Assembly (NCBI GenBank): GCA_016789485.1
Contig: JAEURE010000048.1
Coordinates: forward strand, 2,348 to 11,646
Origin: Anaerolineales bacterium
GTDB taxonomy: Bacteria; Chloroflexota; Anaerolineae; Anaerolineales; Villigracilaceae
Direction of reading: 5' to 3'
Length of the DNA stretch: 9,299 bases
The stretch's first letter is position 1. The number at the start of each line of letters is the position of its first letter. The translations under genes were made by a program, and so were the position numbers. The notes beneath the pieces are model-generated. The model had not been told where the DNA came from. It did not search any database and saw only the letters and a list, made by a program, of their open reading frames with translations. This document shows, piece after piece, positions 6,714 through 9,299 of the stretch.

Positions 6714-7433
6714 ATGTCTGATTCTTTTGATCGCCGCCGTATTCTTGTTGTGGATGATGAAGAGCGCATGGTGCGCTTCATCCGCATGAACCTTGAACAT
6801 GATGGCTTTCAGGTTAGCGAAGCGTTCAACGGCAAACAGGCTATCCAACGGATACGGGATGTTACCCCGGATCTCATTTTATTGGATGTGATGATGCCCG
6901 ATATTGATGGTTTTGAAGTATTGGAAACCATCCGCGAGTTCAGCAATGTGCCGGTTATCATGTTGACGGCCAAAGGGGAGGAGGATGATCGCGTCCGCGG
7001 ACTTGAGAATGGCGCGGACGATTACATCACCAAGCCTTTCAGCCCGCGTGAATTGGTCAGCCGCGCCAAGGCAGTTCTTCGCCGTACCGAAGGCGCCACA
7101 GGCTCCATGCATGGACTGCTCGAAGTTGATAAGCGTCTTAAGATAGATTTTGACCGCCGTGAAATCTGGCTGGAAGGCAAGCTTGTCAAACTTCGCCCAA
7201 CGGAATATCGCCTGCTCTTCCATCTTGTGCAAAATGCAGGCTGGGTGGTTTCTCACGACCAGCTGCTCCAAAAGGTGTGGGGGTATGAATATCGGGATGA
7301 ACCCCATTACGTCCGCCTTTACATCAATTATCTGCGCCAGAAGCTGGAAAAAGATCCTGCCGACCCGCAGTACATTCTCACTGAACGAGGTGTTGGATAC
7401 CGGTTTGTGGATTTCAAACGCAATAAAGAATAG
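6714..7433 (+). CDS. OmpR/PhoB-family response regulator, 239 aa
   Basis: Residues about 8-125 form a receiver domain: acidic pair D14-D15, phosphoacceptor D58 in LLDVMMPD, switch Thr T85 in IMLTAK, Y104 and conserved K107 in [10 protein letters not shown]. Residues about 138-235 form a winged-helix DNA-binding domain: [15 protein letters not shown] stretch, [15 protein letters not shown] recognition helices, and [12 protein letters not shown] wing. It should be a phosphorylation-controlled dimeric transcription factor binding direct repeats. No histidine kinase is adjacent, although the window holds all flanking operon genes, so it is an orphan here; its kinase may be elsewhere, or the operon's Ser/Thr kinase may modify it. 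GGGAG (6705-6709) lies 4 nt before the ATG. It is the last gene of the operon, followed by a hairpin terminator at 7460. Confidence 0.95.
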   Translation: MSDSFDRRRILVVDDEERMVRFIRMNLEHDGFQVSEAFNGKQAIQRIRDVTPDLILLDVMMPDIDGFEVLETIREFSNVPVIMLTAKGEEDDRVRGLENGADDYITKPFSPRELVSRAKAVLRRTEGATGSMHGLLEVDKRLKIDFDRREIWLEGKLVKLRPTEYRLLFHLVQNAGWVVSHDQLLQKVWGYEYRDEPHYVRLYINYLRQKLEKDPADPQYILTERGVGYRFVDFKRNKE

Positions 7434-7459
7434 TCGGATTTTCTAACAAAACGAATACA

Positions 7460-7491
7460 AAACGCTTGCGTTTTTTTAACGCAGGCGTTTT
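7460..7491 (+). terminator. Rho-independent terminator after the response regulator
   Basis: AAACGCTTGCGTT (7460-7472) pairs with AACGCAGGCGTTT (7478-7490): a 13-bp stem with one G-U wobble and a five-T loop. The U-tail is short (four T counting the stem end, then AAATT), so termination may be partial. It lies 26 nt after the response regulator stop and marks the likely operon end. Confidence 0.7.
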
Positions 7492-7525
7492 AAATTAAGA
7501 GCGTACGTTTAAATCACCTATACCT

Positions 7526-7535
7526 AAAAGGAGGT
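7526..7535 (+). promoter_or_regulatory. Very strong ribosome binding site of the Hsp20 gene
   Basis: AAAAGGAGGT matches the anti-Shine-Dalgarno core almost completely, with 5 nt between AGGAGG and the ATG at 7540. It is stronger than the other ribosome binding sites in the window, as expected for an abundant chaperone. I found no CIRCE element or convincing promoter in 7492-7525. Confidence 0.75.
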
Positions 7536-7539
7536 ACCT

Positions 7540-7983
7540 ATGTCCAATTTAATTCGTTGGGAACCCGCCCGTGATATGATGACGTTGCGAGAGGCCATGG
7601 ATCGCCTCTTCGACGACGCCTTCACTCGTCCTTTGAGCCTTGCCGGTAACAGCTGGTCTGTGCCCGCCGTGGATATGTATCAGACAGACAACGAGGTTGT
7701 CGTGAAGGCCGCACTGCCCGGTATCAAAGCCGAGGAAGTCCAGATCAACATCACAGGCGATGTGCTTACCCTCAAAGGGGAAGTCAAGCAACAGGATGAA
7801 GTAAAGGAAAAGGCTTATCACATCCGCGAACAGCGTTGGGGCGCATTTGAGCGCACTCTCGTTTTACCTTCGAATGTGGTGGCTGATAAAGCCAAAGCTG
7901 ATTTCGAAAACGGCATCCTTACCATCACCCTTCCCAAGGCGGAAGAAGCCAAACCCAAGACCATCAGTATCAAGACAAAGTAA
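7540..7983 (+). CDS. Hsp20 / alpha-crystallin family small heat-shock protein, 147 aa
   Basis: An ATP-independent holdase that binds unfolding proteins for later refolding by DnaK/ClpB. The N-terminal arm (1-42, WEPARDMMTLREAMDRLFDD) is the amphipathic segment typical of bacterial class members. The alpha-crystallin domain spans about 43-135, opening with VDMYQTDNEVVVKAALPGI and closing with the conserved FENGILTITLPK (N124-G125-I126-L127). The C-terminal I-x-I anchor is I142-S-I144 (TISIK), which docks between dimers in the oligomer. Length is normal for the family. It has its own strong ribosome binding site and lies between two terminators, so it is probably transcribed alone. It follows the kinase operon that includes a J-domain protein, so a shared role in protein-folding stress is possible but may be coincidental. 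Confidence 0.97.
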   Translation: MSNLIRWEPARDMMTLREAMDRLFDDAFTRPLSLAGNSWSVPAVDMYQTDNEVVVKAALPGIKAEEVQINITGDVLTLKGEVKQQDEVKEKAYHIREQRWGAFERTLVLPSNVVADKAKADFENGILTITLPKAEEAKPKTISIKTK

Positions 7984-7997
7984 TATCCCATTCCCCT

Positions 7998-8031
7998 AAA
8001 AATGGAGTCGAGAGGACTCGACTCCATTTTT
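7998..8031 (+). terminator. Rho-independent terminator after hsp20
   Basis: A perfect 15-bp inverted repeat (AAAAATGGAGTCGAG at 7998-8012, complement at 8017-8031) closes on the 4-nt loop AGGA and ends in a run of five T followed by GTT. The mirror-image A-run on the left means it could also work on the opposite strand. It lies 14 nt after the hsp20 stop codon. Confidence 0.9.
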
Positions 8032-8063
8032 GTTATATGATTAAGGAATAGGAGACCGTCCCC

Positions 8064-9299
8064 ATGACCGAATCATTTTCCGAACTTCGCATCAACCCAA
8101 ACCGTATGCTTGCTTCGTTTAACCAATTGGCTTTGATCGGCGCTACGGCAGATGGCGGCGTGGACCGCCCTACATTCACAGAAGCACATCTTGCCGCGCG
8201 CAAATGGTTCGAGGAAGAGATTCAAAGCTCAGGTTTGGAGTTTCGCACCGATGGGGCAGGAAATCATTCCGCGTTTTTAGCCTGTGCAGATGAACGCGCT
8301 CCAACTCTTCTCCTTGGCTCACATCTTGACTCTGTCCCAAACGGCGGACGGTTTGACGGTGCCCTCGGCGTGATGGCGGCTCTTGAAGTGTTGAAGACCG
8401 TCAAAGAAAACCGAATCAACTTGAAGACAAATCTCGAAGCGATTGATTTCACCGATGAAGAGGGGACGTTAGTCGGTTTGCTTGGAAGTGCGGCCCTGGC
8501 TGGTCATCTCCGTCAAAAAGATTTAACTTCGCCGCGCGGCGGACGTGAAAATTTGCTGGCAGGAATGGCGCGTGCAGGATTATCTGATGATAGCATGCTG
8601 AGCGTAGCACGCCCGAAGGATTTGCTGGCGGGATATTTGGAATTGCACATTGAACAAGGCAAACGACTTGAACGCACAGGCACGAATATCGGCATTGTCT
8701 CCGCCATTGTTGGAATCTGGTCCTATCGTTTGTCTTTTATCGGCAGGGCAGATCATGCGGGCACGACCACAATGGATGACCGCCTCGATGCGTCTCTGGG
8801 CGCAAGTGCATTCACGCTTGCAGCACGAGAAATGGCGGTGAAGGATTTTCCGAGTTGTGTGGTAAATGTCGGCAAAATGGACTTTACGCCAGGTGCGTTC
8901 AATATTGTCCCTGCGCATGTTGATTTGGCGCTTGAATTTCGTTCGCCTGATGAAAATGAATTCAATCGTTTGGATGCGGCTTTACTTGACCTGGCAAAAA
9001 AAGAGGCCGGGCGTTTTGGCTTGGAGTTGAAGATCGAATTTTTGGGAAAACATTCTCCCAGTATCATGAGCGACAAAGTCCGCGGCGTATTTGCAAGCGC
9101 CTGTGACGGCTTGGGTTTGACGCATACTTCCCTCTCATCAGGCGCGGGTCATGATGGACAATCGCTTTCTGATATGTGTCCTGTTGGCATGATCTTCGTT
9201 CCATCTGTCGATGGCGCCAGTCATTCTCCGCGTGAATTCACAAAATGGGAAGACTGCGTCAATGGCGCAAATGTGCTGCTGCAGGCGGCGTTGAAGTTG
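8064..9299 (+). CDS. M20-family amidohydrolase (N-carbamoyl-L-amino-acid hydrolase / allantoate amidohydrolase type), 3' end outside window
   Basis: The frame is open for 412 codons from ATG 8064 and has no stop before the window end. Family length is about 410-420 aa, so almost all of it is present. AGGAG (8050-8054) is 9 nt upstream. The dimetal peptidase-fold residues are visible: H87 in GSHLDSVPNGG, D98 in RFDGALGV, E132-E133 in TDEEG, H195 in ELHIEQG and H387 in SHSPREF. The lid/dimerisation domain (about 210-330) contains the family's RADHAGTT motif, and SGAGHD is near the end. These enzymes hydrolyse N-carbamoyl amino acids, ureidopropionate or allantoate in hydantoin, pyrimidine or purine catabolism, releasing ammonia and CO2; the exact substrate cannot be told. 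It sits after the hsp20 terminator and appears functionally unrelated to the kinase operon. A weak extended -10 (TGTTATATG, 8031-8039) may drive it. Confidence 0.93.
   Translation, partial: MTESFSELRINPNRMLASFNQLALIGATADGGVDRPTFTEAHLAARKWFEEEIQSSGLEFRTDGAGNHSAFLACADERAPTLLLGSHLDSVPNGGRFDGALGVMAALEVLKTVKENRINLKTNLEAIDFTDEEGTLVGLLGSAALAGHLRQKDLTSPRGGRENLLAGMARAGLSDDSMLSVARPKDLLAGYLELHIEQGKRLERTGTNIGIVSAIVGIWSYRLSFIGRADHAGTTTMDDRLDASLGASAFTLAAREMAVKDFPSCVVNVGKMDFTPGAFNIVPAHVDLALEFRSPDENEFNRLDAALLDLAKKEAGRFGLELKIEFLGKHSPSIMSDKVRGVFASACDGLGLTHTSLSSGAGHDGQSLSDMCPVGMIFVPSVDGASHSPREFTKWEDCVNGANVLLQAALKL

Noticed and set aside
6879..7307. Minus-strand 142-aa open frame opposite the response regulator
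   Set aside because: Antisense shadow of conserved receiver and winged-helix coding sequence; no motif.
1..9299. Mobile elements, CRISPR arrays, tRNA or rRNA genes
   Set aside because: No transposase or integrase motifs, no regularly spaced direct repeats and no tRNA or rRNA cores were seen; DNA-level repeats in 2600-3530 are explained by the propeller repeats.

Overview
The window looks like part of a chromosome from a member of the Chloroflexota, probably an Anaerolineae-type lineage. This is inferred from remembered family resemblance: the kinase with a PQQ-type propeller, the ParB-like protein and the small metallophosphoesterase all resemble proteins I associate with that group. Base composition is roughly balanced, coding density is high, and genes are packed into operons with 1-20 nt gaps or 4-nt overlaps. 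I see no mobile elements, CRISPR arrays, tRNAs or rRNAs.

Layout. On the minus strand (1-1517), a calcineurin-like metallophosphoesterase is followed 19 nt later by a ParB-like-domain protein without a recognisable helix-turn-helix. A further minus-strand gene may begin at position 20 and run off the left edge. A 197-nt divergent intergenic region (1518-1714) carries a strong sigma70-type promoter (TTGCAA-N17-TATAAT) facing right, together with several dyads.

On the plus strand, 1715-7433 reads as one tightly packed six-gene operon: (1) a Ser/Thr protein kinase fused to an eight-blade PQQ-type beta-propeller; (2) a PP2C-type phosphatase; (3) a fusion of a DnaJ J-domain to a von Willebrand factor A domain; (4) a zinc-ribbon/FHA protein; (5) an 80-aa protein of unknown function; (6) an OmpR/PhoB-type response regulator with no adjacent histidine kinase. 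A hairpin at 7460-7491 probably ends it. A monocistronic Hsp20 small heat-shock gene follows (7540-7983) with a near-perfect terminator. Last is an M20-family amidohydrolase (allantoate amidohydrolase / N-carbamoyl-amino-acid hydrolase type) that is still open at the right edge.

How the genes may work together: kinase, PP2C and FHA protein form a complete write-erase-read set for Ser/Thr phosphorylation. The J-domain/VWA fusion could couple this set to DnaK, and the response regulator could give transcriptional output. Parts of the set recall known kinase/PP2C/VWA or kinase/PP2C/FHA modules (TerY-P triad, the T6SS PpkA-PppA-Fha switch). The J-VWA fusion, the soluble propeller kinase, the conserved-looking 80-aa protein and the orphan response regulator together are unusual, and this is the best candidate in the window for an undescribed system. 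The domain calls are seen in the sequence; the joint function is inference.
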